Assembly: GCF_900142935.1 (NCBI RefSeq)
Contig: NZ_FSRS01000001.1
Location: 1,932,001-1,996,000, forward strand
Direction of reading: 5' to 3'
From: Rhodovulum sp. ES.010
Lineage (GTDB): Bacteria; Pseudomonadota; Alphaproteobacteria; Rhodobacterales; Rhodobacteraceae
DNA length: 64,000 bases
Every line of letters begins with the position of its first letter. Within the stretch, counting starts at the first letter, position 1. Shown in pieces: positions 54,161 to 64,000 of this stretch. The translations under genes and the position numbers were made by a program. Under the pieces are notes generated by a model that was not told the origin of the DNA, did not search any database, and worked only from the letters and a program-made list of their open reading frames with translations.

Positions 54161-57133
54161 ATGACCGACCAAAGCGCGAACGAAACCTTTCACAACTCGT
54201 CCTTCCTGCAAGGACACAACGCCGAATACGTCGAACAGCTCTACGCCCGCTACGCCAACGACCCCGACGCGGTGGACGAACAGTGGCGGCGCTTCTTCGC
54301 CGAACTCGGCGACGACGAGGTGTCGGTCAAGCGCGAGGCCGCCGGGCCAAGCTGGGCGCGGCGCGACTGGCCGCCGGCGCCCAGCGACGAGATCACCGCC
54401 GCGCTCGACGGGCAATGGCCCGGCCTGCCCGTGGAAAAGGAAGCCAAGGCCACCGAGGAGAAGATCCGCGAGAAGGCCCAGGAAAAGGGCGTCGCGGTCA
54501 CCGATGACGAGGTCAAGCGCGCGGTGCTGGATTCGATCCGGGCGCTGATGCTGATCCGGGCCTACCGCATCCGGGGCCATCTGGTCGCCGATCTCGACCC
54601 GCTGGGGATGCGCAATCCCACGCCGCACCCGGAACTCGACCCCGGCTCCTACGGGTTCACCGAGGCCGACATGGAGCGGCCCGTGTTCATCGACAACGTG
54701 CTGGGCCTGCAGGTCGCCTCGATGCGCGAGATCCTCGCCATCGTGAAGCGCACCTATTGCGGCACCTTCGCGCTGCAATACATGCACATCTCCGACCCCG
54801 AGCAATCCGCCTGGCTGAAAGAGCGGATCGAGGGCTACGGCAAGGAGATCAAGTTCACCCGCGAGGGGCGCCGGGCGATCCTGAACCGCCTGGTCGAGGC
54901 CGAGGGCTTCGAAAAGTTCCTGCACGTCAAGTACATGGGGACCAAGCGCTTCGGGCTCGACGGCGGCGAGGCGCTGATCCCGGCGATGGAACAGATCATC
55001 AAGCGCGGCGGTGCGCTGGGACTTGAGGAAATCGCCATCGGCATGCCGCATCGCGGGCGCCTGTCGGTGCTGGCCAACGTGATGGGCAAGCCCTACAAGG
55101 CGATCTTTCACGAATTCCAGGGCGGCAGCTTCAAGCCCGAGGATGTCGACGGCTCGGGCGACGTGAAATACCACCTCGGCGCGTCCTCGGACCGGGAATT
55201 CGACGGCAATGTCGTGCACCTGTCGCTGACGGCGAACCCCAGCCACCTTGAGGCGGTGAACCCGGTGGTCCTGGGCAAGACCCGGGCCAAGCAGTCGCAG
55301 ATGAGGGATTACGACCGCAAGAAGGTGGTCGCGGTGCTGCTGCATGGCGACGCGGCCTTCGCGGGCCAGGGCGTGGTGGCCGAGGGCTTCGGCATGTCGG
55401 GCCTCGTCGGGCACCGCACCGGGGGCACCATCCATATCGTGGTGAACAACCAGATCGGCTTCACCACCGCGCCGCATTTCTCGCGCTCGTCCCCCTATCC
55501 CACCGACATCGCGCTGATGGTCGAGGCACCGATCTTCCACGTCAACGGCGACGACCCCGAAGCGGTGACCCACGCCGCCAAGGTCGCCACCGAGTTTCGC
55601 CAGAAGTTCGGCAAGGACGTGGTGATCGACATGTTCTGCTATCGCCGCTTCGGCCACAACGAGGGGGACGAACCGATGTTCACCAACCCCCTGATGTACA
55701 ACAAGATCAAGAAGCACAAGACGACGCTGCAGCTCTATACCGACCGGCTGGTCGCCGACGGGCTGATCCCCGAGGGCGAGATCGAGGACATGAAGGCCGC
55801 GTTCCAGTCGCACCTGAACGACGAGTTCGAGTCGGCCAAGGAATACAAGCCCAACAAGGCCGACTGGCTGGATGGCCGCTGGTCGCATATCGAACGCGGC
55901 GGCGGCGACGACTACCAGCGCGGCGATACCGCGATTTCCGAGGACACGATGCAGGCGCTCGGCCAGGCGCTGACCACCGTGCCCGAGGGCTTCGCGCTGC
56001 ACCGCACGGTCGGCCGCCTGCTCCAGGCCAAGAAGGAGATGTTCGACAGCGGCAAGGGCTTCGACTGGGCGACCGCCGAGGCGATGGCCTTCGGCAGCCT
56101 GCTGACCGAGGGCTACCCGGTGCGGCTGTCGGGCCAGGACAGCACGCGCGGCACCTTCTCGCAGCGTCATTCCGCGCTGATCAACCAGGACAGCGAAGAG
56201 CGGTATTACCCCCTCAACCACATCCGCAAGGGCCAGGCCCGCTACGAGGTCATCGACTCGATGCTCTCGGAATATGCGGTGCTGGGCTTCGAATACGGCT
56301 ACAGCCTCGCCGAACCCAACGCGCTGGTGATGTGGGAGGCGCAGTTCGGCGATTTCGCCAACGGCGCGCAGATCATGTTCGACCAGTTCATCTCCTCGGG
56401 CGAACGCAAGTGGCTGCGCATGTCGGGCCTCGTCGTGCTGCTGCCCCACGGCTACGAAGGCCAGGGGCCGGAACACAGCTCGGCCCGGCTGGAACGCTTC
56501 CTGCAGATGTCGGCCGAGGACAACTGGATCGTCGCCAACTGCTCGACGCCGGCGAACTACTTCCACATCCTGCGCCGTCAGCTTCACCGCAGCTTCCGCA
56601 AGCCGTTGATCCTGATGACGCCGAAATCGCTGCTGCGCCACCGTCTCGCGGTGTCCGAGGCCAAGGCGTTCCTCACCGGCTCCAGCTTCCACCGGGTGCT
56701 GTGGGACGACGCCGAAACCCACCGCTCGTCCGACCTCACGCTGAAGCCCGACGACCAGGTCCGGCGCGTGGTGCTCTGCTCGGGCAAGGTCTATTACGAC
56801 CTGCTGGAAGAACGCGACGCCCGCGGCATCGACGACGTGTATCTCATGCGGATCGAGCAGTTCTATCCCTTCCCCGCGCTCAGCCTGGTGAAGGAGCTCG
56901 AACGCTTCAAGGAGGCCGAGATGATCTGGTGCCAGGAAGAGCCCAAGAACCAGGGCGCCTGGACCTTCATCGAGCCGAATCTCGAATGGGTGCTCGGCCG
57001 GATCGACGCCAAGCACAACCGGCCGCGCTATGTCGGCCGCCCCGCCGCCGCCTCGCCCGCCACCGGGCTCGCCAGCCAGCACAAGGCCCAGCAGGCCGCG
57101 CTCGTCGACGACGCGCTGACAATCGAAGGGTAA
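54161..57133 (+). CDS. sucA: 2-Oxoglutarate dehydrogenase E1
   Basis: A 990-residue thiamine-diphosphate enzyme. It opens with the E2-binding N-terminal segment (NSSFLQGHNAEYVEQLYARY), then GMPHRGRLSVLANV, GDAAFAGQGVV (ThDP site), HNEGDEPMFTNPLMY and the transketolase-like C-terminal half with RGTFSQRHSA and PKSLLRH. The start at 54161 follows GGGAGGACC. It decarboxylates 2-oxoglutarate and loads succinyl groups onto SucB. Confidence 0.96.
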   Translation: MTDQSANETFHNSSFLQGHNAEYVEQLYARYANDPDAVDEQWRRFFAELGDDEVSVKREAAGPSWARRDWPPAPSDEITAALDGQWPGLPVEKEAKATEEKIREKAQEKGVAVTDDEVKRAVLDSIRALMLIRAYRIRGHLVADLDPLGMRNPTPHPELDPGSYGFTEADMERPVFIDNVLGLQVASMREILAIVKRTYCGTFALQYMHISDPEQSAWLKERIEGYGKEIKFTREGRRAILNRLVEAEGFEKFLHVKYMGTKRFGLDGGEALIPAMEQIIKRGGALGLEEIAIGMPHRGRLSVLANVMGKPYKAIFHEFQGGSFKPEDVDGSGDVKYHLGASSDREFDGNVVHLSLTANPSHLEAVNPVVLGKTRAKQSQMRDYDRKKVVAVLLHGDAAFAGQGVVAEGFGMSGLVGHRTGGTIHIVVNNQIGFTTAPHFSRSSPYPTDIALMVEAPIFHVNGDDPEAVTHAAKVATEFRQKFGKDVVIDMFCYRRFGHNEGDEPMFTNPLMYNKIKKHKTTLQLYTDRLVADGLIPEGEIEDMKAAFQSHLNDEFESAKEYKPNKADWLDGRWSHIERGGGDDYQRGDTAISEDTMQALGQALTTVPEGFALHRTVGRLLQAKKEMFDSGKGFDWATAEAMAFGSLLTEGYPVRLSGQDSTRGTFSQRHSALINQDSEERYYPLNHIRKGQARYEVIDSMLSEYAVLGFEYGYSLAEPNALVMWEAQFGDFANGAQIMFDQFISSGERKWLRMSGLVVLLPHGYEGQGPEHSSARLERFLQMSAEDNWIVANCSTPANYFHILRRQLHRSFRKPLILMTPKSLLRHRLAVSEAKAFLTGSSFHRVLWDDAETHRSSDLTLKPDDQVRRVVLCSGKVYYDLLEERDARGIDDVYLMRIEQFYPFPALSLVKELERFKEAEMIWCQEEPKNQGAWTFIEPNLEWVLGRIDAKHNRPRYVGRPAAASPATGLASQHKAQQAALVDDALTIEG

Positions 57134-57139
57134 TCGTTC

Positions 57140-58678
<1,539 letters not shown>

Positions 58679-58743
58679 TCGTTCGTCGAGCCCCAACATC
58701 GGGTAGGGGCCGACGGAACGCATCTTAGTCGTGGAGGCTAAAC

Positions 58744-59298
58744 GTGGCAAAATCTTATAAGGCGCTAAAGAAGCAGTTCGACGAATTGTCAGCTGATACG
58801 AAATCTTATCTTCACAAGCTTGAAGGACTTCTTGCGGGCTCTGACAAATACGATATTGCTCTGGCTTATATCTTCATGAAATTGGAGGAAGGACATCACA
58901 GAGCACTGAAGTGCGGTTTGATTCGGCGACACAAGTGCAACTCTGCCAAGGCAGACGAGGCGCTGGAGCAGCAGCATTTTACACGAGAATATTTCCGCAA
59001 GGTTTTCAAAAATGTACTTGGAAAAGACATACCCAGCGCCGCCAGGGAAAAACTTGCAAGTGCTGAAGGTATCAGAGATAAGCAGATTCACGGAAAATCC
59101 GTCTCGGATGCAGATCTCCGGCAAGGAATATCAGATGCGCTCACTTATATTTCGAACCTGGGTGAGTTTGTAAAAGAAAAGACCAATAAGAACCCGTTTG
59201 GTGATCTTCGTGGTCTTGCTGGGAAGACGCAGCTTCTGGACGAAGCCACGAGTTACTGGCTTCTAAAAGGGGTTGGGTTGTACACCGACCAATCATAG
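58744..59298 (+). CDS. Lower-GC gene with R-x4-H motif, possible HEPN-type protein
   Basis: A 184-residue, lysine-rich, largely helical protein starting at a GTG with GGAGG 6 bp upstream. Base composition and codons (many AAA, TAT, AAT) are unlike the neighbours. The motif R111-D-K-Q-I-H116 fits the R-x4-H nuclease/AMP-ligand motif of HEPN domains, set in a helix near the C-terminal third; it is followed by a helix (DALTYISNLGEFVKEK). It lies between sucB and the lpd end of the operon. No partner nucleotidyltransferase is present. The HEPN call is an inference; it could be another helical family. Confidence 0.6.
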   Translation: MAKSYKALKKQFDELSADTKSYLHKLEGLLAGSDKYDIALAYIFMKLEEGHHRALKCGLIRRHKCNSAKADEALEQQHFTREYFRKVFKNVLGKDIPSAAREKLASAEGIRDKQIHGKSVSDADLRQGISDALTYISNLGEFVKEKTNKNPFGDLRGLAGKTQLLDEATSYWLLKGVGLYTDQS

Positions 59299-59382
59299 CG
59301 CAGTTTTGACTGGCGCGCCTCTTTTCGAAGCGTAAGAGGTATCGGCTCTCACGCCAAACCATCGGTGACAAGGACCCGCCCC

Positions 59383-59643
59383 ATGCAACTCCTCTGCCGC
59401 CACGACCTGACCGATTTCGACGCCTGGAAGGCGGCGTTCGACCAGGCCGCCGAAGAGCGCCGCAATGCCGGCCTCACCGTGCTTCAGGCCTGGCGCGAAG
59501 CCGACCGCGAGACCCGAATCTTCGTGCTCTACGAGGTCAATGTCCGCGACAAGGCCGAAACGTACCTCGCGACCGAGGCCCGGCTGATGGCCGGCCGGGC
59601 CGGCGTCACCGACAGCAGCCACCATTTCCTGCAAACCCTCTAG
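59383..59643 (+). CDS. Small protein with a dimeric alpha/beta-barrel (ABM-like) pattern
   Basis: An 86-residue protein. The pattern HDLTDFDAWKAAFDQAAEERRNAGL, then VFVLYEVNVRDKAETYLA resembles small antibiotic-biosynthesis-monooxygenase-like (dimeric alpha/beta barrel) proteins. Its start follows a modest AAGGA. It probably belongs to the lpd end of the operon. Substrate and cofactor are unknown. Confidence 0.65.
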   Translation: MQLLCRHDLTDFDAWKAAFDQAAEERRNAGLTVLQAWREADRETRIFVLYEVNVRDKAETYLATEARLMAGRAGVTDSSHHFLQTL

Positions 59644-59652
59644 CGACCGGAC

Positions 59653-60048
59653 ATGACCCCCGAACTCACCGCCCTCGCCCTCGCCATCCTGCTCCAGGCC
59701 GCGCAACTCGCGATCTTCGCTATCCCCGCGAATTTCGAGCTCGGCGCCCGCTACACCACCAGCCCCCGCGACGAGCCGCCCGACGGCAGCCTCTCCACCC
59801 CCACCGCCCGGATGCAGCGCGCCTTCCAGAACCATTTCGAGGCGCTGATCCTCTTCACCGCGGCCGTCACCCTCGTCACCGTCTCGGACCAATCCACCTG
59901 GTTCACCGCGCTTTGCGCCTTCGCCTACCTCGCGGCCCGCATTGTCTACGTGCCGGCCTACGTCCTCGGCTGGGCGCCCGGCCGGTCGATCATCTGGGCC
60001 GCGGGCTTTCTCGCCACGATCCTGATGACGCTCGCGGCGCTCCTGTGA
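59653..60048 (+). CDS. MAPEG-family membrane protein
   Basis: A 131-residue protein with four membrane helices and the MAPEG sequence [16 protein letters not shown], whose R, N and E residues contact glutathione in eukaryotic members. Bacterial roles are poorly known. It sits 9 bp after the ABM-like gene and before lpd, a position held by a similar gene in Rhodobacter. Confidence 0.85.
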   Translation: MTPELTALALAILLQAAQLAIFAIPANFELGARYTTSPRDEPPDGSLSTPTARMQRAFQNHFEALILFTAAVTLVTVSDQSTWFTALCAFAYLAARIVYVPAYVLGWAPGRSIIWAAGFLATILMTLAALL

Positions 60049-60050
60049 CC

Positions 60051-60125
60051 TTCTTCTGGCCGCAAACATCCTCGGGGGGAGTCGCGCCGCAGGCGCGGCG
60101 GGGGGCAGACGCCCCCCCTGCCCCG
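60051..60125 (+). repeat. Dispersed intergenic element, copy 4
   Basis: CTTCTTCTGGCC starts 4 bp after the MAPEG stop, followed by GCAAACATCCTCGGGGG and two hairpins, CGCGCC/GGCGCG and GGGGGGC/GCCCCCC. The core is less perfect than in copies 2 and 3 and the hairpin sequences differ, but the order is kept. Confidence 0.65.
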
Positions 60126-60134
60126 CTTCGCGGA

Positions 60135-60189
60135 AGTCCGATAAAAGTCCGATGGAATTCCGATGGAAATCCGATGGAATTCCGACAGC
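60135..60189 (+). repeat. Array of five 11-bp units upstream of lpd
   Basis: Five consecutive 11-bp units with consensus A(A/G/T)TCCGATGGA begin at 60135, 60146, 60157, 60168 and 60179; the outer units are more divergent. The array ends 22 bp before the lpd ATG. A unit of 11 bp keeps each copy on nearly the same face of the helix, which suits multiple binding by one protein; it may also be a variable tandem repeat. Confidence 0.85.
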
Positions 60190-60211
60190 CCAAACCGGCA
60201 AGGGAGACCCC

Positions 60212-61600
60212 ATGGCAAGCTATGACGTGATCATCATCGGCTCCGGCCCCGGCGGCTATGTCTGCGCCATCCGCTGCGCCCAGCTCGGCCTGAAAACCGC
60301 CTGCGTCGAGGGCCGCGAAACGCTCGGCGGCACCTGCCTCAACGTCGGCTGCATCCCCTCCAAGGCGCTGCTCCACGCCTCGCACATGCTGCACGAGGCC
60401 GAAGAGAATTTCGCGAAGATGGGCCTCAAGGGCAAATCCCCCTCCGTGGACTGGTCCCAGATGCTCGCCTACAAGGACGAGACCATCGGCCAGAACACCA
60501 AGGGCATCGAGTTCCTGTTCAAGAAGAACAAGATCGACTGGATCAAGGGCTGGGCCTCGATCCCCGAAGCCGGGCTGGTGCAGGTCGGCGACGCCACCCA
60601 CAAGGCGAAAAACATAATCATCGCAACGGGTTCCGAGCCTGCGACGATCCCCGGCGTGGAGATCGACGAAAAGACCATCGTCTCCTCCACCGGCGCGCTC
60701 AGCCTGCCCAAGGTGCCGAAAAAGCTGGTTGTGATCGGTGCGGGCGTGATCGGGCTGGAACTCGGCTCGGTCTATGCCCGGCTCGGCGCCGAGGTGACGG
60801 TGCTGGAATATCTCGACCAGATCACGCCGGGGCTCGACGCCGAAATCGCCCGCAGCTTCCGATCCCTTCTGAAAAAACAAGGGCTTGAGATCATAACCGG
60901 CGCCGCCGTCCAGTCCGCCGAGGCGCTCAAGACCAAGGTCAAGATCGGCTACACGCTGCGCAAGGACGACAGCGAGCACCAGGCCGATGCCGAGGTCGTG
61001 CTCGTCGCGACGGGCCGCAAACCCTTCACGCAGGGTCTGGGCCTCGACGCGCTGGGCGTGACCCTCACGAAACGCGGCCAGATCGCCACCGATGGCCGGT
61101 TCAAGACCTCGGTCGACGGCATTTATGGCATCGGCGACGCGATCGAAGGCCCGATGCTCGCCCACAAGGCCGAGGACGAGGGGATGGCGGTCGCCGAGAT
61201 CCTCGCGGGCCAGGCGGGCCACGTGAATTACGACGTGATCCCCGGCGTGATCTACACCCATCCCGAGGTCGCCACCGTAGGCAAGACCGAGGAAGATCTG
61301 AAGGAGGCCGGCCGCGCCTACAAGACCGGCAAGTTCTCCTTCATGGGCAACGGCCGGGCCAAGGCCAATTTCGCGGCCGACGGCTTCGTCAAGGTCCTCG
61401 CCGATGCCGAGACAGACCGCATCCTCGGCGCGCATATCATCGGGCCGGCCGCGGGCGATCTGATCCACGAGATCTGCGTCGCGATGGAGTTCGGCGCGGC
61501 GGCCGAGGACCTCGCGCGCACCTGCCACGCCCACCCGACCTATTCCGAGGCGGTGCGCGAGGCCGCGCTGGCCTGCGGCGACGGGCCGATCCATAGTTGA
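60212..61600 (+). CDS. lpd: Dihydrolipoyl dehydrogenase (E3)
   Basis: A 462-residue flavoenzyme: FAD motif [19 protein letters not shown], redox disulfide [16 protein letters not shown] motif [20 protein letters not shown], and the C-terminal catalytic HAHPTYSE. It reoxidises the lipoyl groups of SucB with NAD. AAGGGAGA precedes the ATG. The hypervariable 11-bp array just upstream could control it separately from sucAB. Confidence 0.96.
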   Translation: MASYDVIIIGSGPGGYVCAIRCAQLGLKTACVEGRETLGGTCLNVGCIPSKALLHASHMLHEAEENFAKMGLKGKSPSVDWSQMLAYKDETIGQNTKGIEFLFKKNKIDWIKGWASIPEAGLVQVGDATHKAKNIIIATGSEPATIPGVEIDEKTIVSSTGALSLPKVPKKLVVIGAGVIGLELGSVYARLGAEVTVLEYLDQITPGLDAEIARSFRSLLKKQGLEIITGAAVQSAEALKTKVKIGYTLRKDDSEHQADAEVVLVATGRKPFTQGLGLDALGVTLTKRGQIATDGRFKTSVDGIYGIGDAIEGPMLAHKAEDEGMAVAEILAGQAGHVNYDVIPGVIYTHPEVATVGKTEEDLKEAGRAYKTGKFSFMGNGRAKANFAADGFVKVLADAETDRILGAHIIGPAAGDLIHEICVAMEFGAAAEDLARTCHAHPTYSEAVREAALACGDGPIHS

Positions 61601-61736
61601 AGCGGAGGCGCGGTGCGGTCAGATGGCTTGGGGACGACGGTTGCAATTTCCGCCGCCCCCGGTCGTGCCGTTTCCGACACTCCGGGCCGGGCGACCCGTG
61701 GGGGGAAAGGACGAGCGCCCGGCCTGAGCGGAACAT

Positions 61737-61763
61737 GGGGCGCACAACGGGAGATTGCGCCCC
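61737..61763. terminator. Hairpin between convergent lpd and GntR genes
   Basis: GGGGCGCA (61737-61744) pairs with TGCGCCCC (61756-61763) across an 11-base loop. It lies in the 188-bp gap between the convergent lpd and GntR genes and could stop transcription from either side, though neither strand has a T-run. The rest of the gap shows no gene. Confidence 0.4.
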
Positions 61764-61788
61764 GCCACAAGAAGTTGTGAAAGCCCCG

Positions 61789-62439
61789 TCAGGCGGCCAG
61801 CATCCGAAGGCCCTGGGTCACGTCGGTGCGTACCGCTAGCCGCAGGGCCGGCTCGTCCCCCGCCCGAAGCGCGGCCAGGATCATCCGGTGATGCTGCGGC
61901 GGCTCGGTCCGCCCCAGCCGCCCGTAAAGTGCGCGCATGGTGGGCCCGAGCTGCAGCCAGACGGTTTCCGCCATGGCCAGCATCGCGGGCGCCTGCGCGC
62001 GGAGGTAAAGGGCACGGTGGAACTCCAGGTTGGTGCGGATGAACCCGACCGCGTCGCCACGCGCCACCACCTCGCCGATCTCGCCGTTGATCTTCTGCAT
62101 CCGCTCGATCAGCGCCATGTGCGCCCGCGGCAGCGCCCGGCTGGCCAGTTCGGGTTCCAGGAGCGCACGCAGCGCCGCCAGTTCCTCGATGCGCTCGTTC
62201 GACAGCTCGGGCGTCGCCACCCGGCCCGAGGAAGACAGCGTCAGCGCCCCCTCGGCCACCAGCCGGCGCACCGCCTCGCGCGCAGGCGTCATCGACACGC
62301 CGAACTTCCGGCCGATCCCGCGCAGCGTGAGCGCCGCGCCGGGGGTCAGTTCGCCATGCATGATCTGGGTTCGGAGGGCCCGGTACAGCCGGTCATGCGC
62401 GGCCGTGCCCGCCTCCCCCGGGCGCGTCTGAATGAGCAT
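61789..62439 (-). CDS. GntR-family regulator (FCD type), AkgR-like
   Basis: A 216-residue regulator with an N-terminal GntR winged helix (about 12-75, LRGIGRKFGVSMTPAREAVRRLVAEGAL) and an FCD effector domain (about 85-210) with FIRTNLEFHRALY and HHRMILAALRAGD carrying likely metal/ligand histidines. A GntR-family activator of TCA genes, AkgR, is described in Rhodobacter sphaeroides; this gene adjoins the TCA block and has a GTGATCAC site 10 bp before its ATG, identical to the sites at sdhC and sucC. No clear ribosome site exists, so the message may be leaderless. The link to AkgR is an inference. Confidence 0.85.
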   Translation of the reverse strand: MLIQTRPGEAGTAAHDRLYRALRTQIMHGELTPGAALTLRGIGRKFGVSMTPAREAVRRLVAEGALTLSSSGRVATPELSNERIEELAALRALLEPELASRALPRAHMALIERMQKINGEIGEVVARGDAVGFIRTNLEFHRALYLRAQAPAMLAMAETVWLQLGPTMRALYGRLGRTEPPQHHRMILAALRAGDEPALRLAVRTDVTQGLRMLAA

Positions 62440-62447
62440 GGGCCGAC

Positions 62448-62456
62448 TGTGATCAC
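62448..62456. promoter_or_regulatory. Single GTGATCAC palindrome before the GntR gene
   Basis: TGTGATCAC (palindromic core 62449-62456) lies 9-17 bp before the start codon of the GntR gene, in the 31-bp gap to the upstream metallopeptidase gene. Protein bound here would cover the start of the message, which suits autorepression. No second copy at 21 bp is present. Confidence 0.6.
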
Positions 62457-62470
62457 GAATTTTGCCAAGG

Positions 62471-63163
62471 TCAATCGCCGAAGCGCACGCGATGCAGCGC
62501 CGTGCCGTTCGCCCGCAACCAGGCCCGCGGCGCCTCGTAGTCCGGCAGCAGGCCACGGACCACCGCCCAATAGGCGGCCGAGTGATTCATCTCGGCCAGA
62601 TGCGCCACCTCGTGCGCGGCCACGTAGTCCAGAACCTCCGCAGGCGCCATGATCAGCCGCCAGGAGAACATCAGATCGCCGCGCCACGAGCACGATCCCC
62701 ACCGCGAGCGGGTGTCCCTCAGCGTGATCCGACCGTAGGGCCGGCCAAGCGTGCTGGCATGCCGCTCGACGGCGGCAGAAAGGGCGTCGCGGGCCTGAGT
62801 CTTCAGAAAGCCCTGCACCCGTGCGGCCACACGCTCGGGCGGGCCGGGCACCGCGAGCGCCCCGTCGACCAGGCACGGGGCGCGGCCGCGGCCGGGGACC
62901 AGCGGCAGAGGGCGCCCGCGAAACGGGACGCTGCCTCCCAGCTCGACCGTCTGCCCGTCGGGCCGGGCGTCGAGATGGCCCCGTATCCAGCCTTCCTTCT
63001 CACGCAGAAAGGCAAGCCCTTCGGCCAGCGGCGCGCGGTGCGGCAAGGTCAGGGTCACGCGCCCGTCGAGTTGCGAGATGCGCAGCGAGTAACGCCGCGC
63101 CCGCGCCGACCGGCGCAGGGTGACGTCGAGCGGGGGGTCGCCTGGAAGCCGCGTGATGCCCAT
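62471..63163 (-). CDS. YgjP-like M48-type metallopeptidase domain protein
   Basis: A 230-residue protein of the YgjP/WLM-like family: RRSARARRYSLRI at the start, the TRSRWGSCSWRGDLMFSWRLI motif, and the zinc site HEVAHLAEMNHSAAYW (H-E-x-x-H plus a third histidine). Such proteins are cytosolic metalloproteins whose substrate is unknown. GAGGCAGAC precedes the ATG at 63163. It is the gene upstream of the GntR regulator on the same strand. Confidence 0.87.
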   Translation of the reverse strand: MGITRLPGDPPLDVTLRRSARARRYSLRISQLDGRVTLTLPHRAPLAEGLAFLREKEGWIRGHLDARPDGQTVELGGSVPFRGRPLPLVPGRGRAPCLVDGALAVPGPPERVAARVQGFLKTQARDALSAAVERHASTLGRPYGRITLRDTRSRWGSCSWRGDLMFSWRLIMAPAEVLDYVAAHEVAHLAEMNHSAAYWAVVRGLLPDYEAPRAWLRANGTALHRVRFGD

Positions 63164-63275
63164 GTCTGCCTCTTGTTTCGCCCGGAGAATAGCAATCCAA
63201 AAGGGCTTTGACACGTTGGGGGACTTGTGGCAGGTGGCTGCAACCGCAAGAGACGTGACTCCTGAGAGGAACTCC

Positions 63276-63611
63276 ATGCCGAAGGAAGAATGGGGCGTAA
63301 AGCGCGTTTGTCCGAATTGCTCGACGCGCTTCTATGACCTGCAGCGTGATCCGATGACCTGCCCCTCCTGCGGGCACAGCTTCTCTCTGGAGAGCCTGAC
63401 CGCGGGCAAGGGGCGCACCATGCTGACCGAAAAGGCCAGGCCGGCCAAGTCGGCGCCCCAGCGCGATCTCGGCACGAACGAAGAGGTGATCGAGGACGAC
63501 GATTCCTCCGATGTCAATCTGGACGACGACGTGCTCGACGATGACGACGACGACAACGTCTCGCTCGACGACATCGCCGACGTCTCCTCGGACGACAACG
63601 ATGAAAACTGA
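63276..63611 (+). CDS. TIGR02300 family (FYDLN acid) protein
   Basis: A 111-residue protein. The first 45 residues form a small zinc-ribbon-like domain (CPNCSTRFYDLQRDPMTCPSCG, two CxxC pairs, with FYDLQ in place of FYDLN); the rest is a highly acidic tail rich in aspartate and glutamate. This is a clade-specific alphaproteobacterial family of unknown function; the acidic tail suggests binding of basic partners. TGAGAGGA precedes the ATG. A TTGACA at 63208-63213 could be the -35 of its promoter. Confidence 0.92.
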   Translation: MPKEEWGVKRVCPNCSTRFYDLQRDPMTCPSCGHSFSLESLTAGKGRTMLTEKARPAKSAPQRDLGTNEEVIEDDDSSDVNLDDDVLDDDDDDNVSLDDIADVSSDDNDEN

Positions 63612-63634
63612 CGGGCGCGGGGCGTTTTTTTCGC

Positions 63635-63663
63635 TTGATCTCGCCCCGCCGCTTCCATAAGAC
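63635..63663 (+). promoter_or_regulatory. Candidate promoter of tRNA-Ala
   Basis: TTGATC (63635-63640), a 17-bp spacer and TAAGAC (63658-63663) give a likely start near 63670, 27 bp before the tRNA. A perfect GCGGCCCC/GGGGCCGC hairpin with a GA loop follows at 63670-63687 and would be in the 5' leader removed during processing. Confidence 0.5.
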
Positions 63664-63696
63664 ACGCGGGCGGCCCCGAGGGGCCGCTCCCGTATC

Positions 63697-63772
<76 letters not shown>

Positions 63773-63794
63773 ATCCTCCACATCGATACGCACT

Positions 63795-63812
63795 GATTTT
63801 CGCAAGAAAATC
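63795..63812 (+). terminator. Hairpin downstream of tRNA-Ala
   Basis: GATTTTC (63795-63801) and GAAAATC (63806-63812) form a perfect 7-bp stem around a GCAA tetraloop, 22 bp after the tRNA. It lacks a T-run but may mark the transcript end. The remaining bases to 64000 contain no convincing gene on either strand. Confidence 0.4.
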
Positions 63813-64000
63813 TGAAGGCAATCTCCGCGCCGCCGGTCGCGGGTAGTATGTCGAGACCAGGCCCGGCCATACCCGCAGCGCCGGCTGCTACCGCTCTCCG
63901 CACCCAGCTTGTTTTACCCGCGGCGTCACGGCGCTCGCGATGTCGGCGGCCCGACGGCCTGCGCACCCCACGCCCGTTCGCGCCGCGGCCCGCACACCCG

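Noticed and set aside
63612..63650. T-run with GCGGGGCG/CGCCCCGC as a terminator after the TIGR02300 gene
   Set aside because: The T-run lies inside the loop rather than after the stem, so it does not form an ordinary terminator.

Overview
The window is a GC-rich (roughly two-thirds G+C) stretch of an alphaproteobacterial chromosome, most likely from the Rhodobacteraceae/Roseobacter group. The evidence is the gene order sdhBADC-mch-DUF1737-nnrU-mcl2 / mdh-sucCDAB-lpd, a divergent ccr/ecm pair of the ethylmalonyl-CoA pathway, a complete bhcRABCD locus, a LuxR/LuxI pair with a CtrA-type site, a TIGR02300 (FYDLN acid) protein and TIGR02186/DUF1737/NnrU families typical of this clade. There is no prophage, CRISPR array, transposase or rRNA operon; one tRNA-Ala(GGC) lies at the right end.

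Layout. 1-3874: a BMP-type purine/nucleoside ABC importer (binding protein partial). 3925-5594: a TSUP exporter plus its TIGR02186 membrane partner. 5666-11151: the beta-hydroxyaspartate cycle (bhcR divergent from bhcABCD), which converts glyoxylate and glycine to oxaloacetate. 11177-13424: cardiolipin-synthase-like PLD protein and an endonuclease/exonuclease/phosphatase protein. 13755-22615: a compact eight-gene cluster of Ser/Thr kinase, FHA protein, PP2C phosphatase, three P-loop GTPases (one dynamin-like), a small Roadblock/LC7-like protein and an orphan; this is the best candidate for an undescribed system. 22644-27714: cobalamin riboswitch, btuB, btuF-like, cobQ and a divergent cobU-like gene. 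27930-31133: two glycosyltransferase genes. 31269-35275: SDR, RecD-like helicase, luxI, luxR and a small leader-side gene. 35498-38987: ccr and ecm with divergent promoters. 39168-41795: deoD, a DUF1989 protein, a 49-residue protein and a ZIP transporter. 41800-61600: the TCA/ethylmalonyl-CoA block. 61789-63772: a GntR regulator, a YgjP-type metallopeptidase, a TIGR02300 protein and tRNA-Ala.

How it fits together. ccr, ecm, mch and mcl2 belong to the ethylmalonyl-CoA pathway for C2 assimilation and bhcABCD to glyoxylate assimilation; both feed the TCA genes in the same window. Paired GTGATCAC palindromes, spaced exactly 21 bp in both cases, sit upstream of sdhC and of sucC, and a single copy sits directly before the GntR gene. 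This suggests that the GntR protein is the TCA regulator (AkgR-like).

Two lower-GC genes interrupt the otherwise housekeeping suc operon: a class II Fic protein between sucC and sucD, and a protein with an R-x4-H (HEPN-like) motif between sucB and lpd. Several non-coding elements are also notable. A dispersed intergenic element, CTTCTTCTGGCC followed by GC-rich hairpins, occurs four times with compensatory base changes. An array of five 11-bp units precedes lpd, two 11-bp units precede luxI, and there are large inverted repeats before the kinase cluster and inside it. Functions are assigned from motifs and gene order read by eye; no database search was run.
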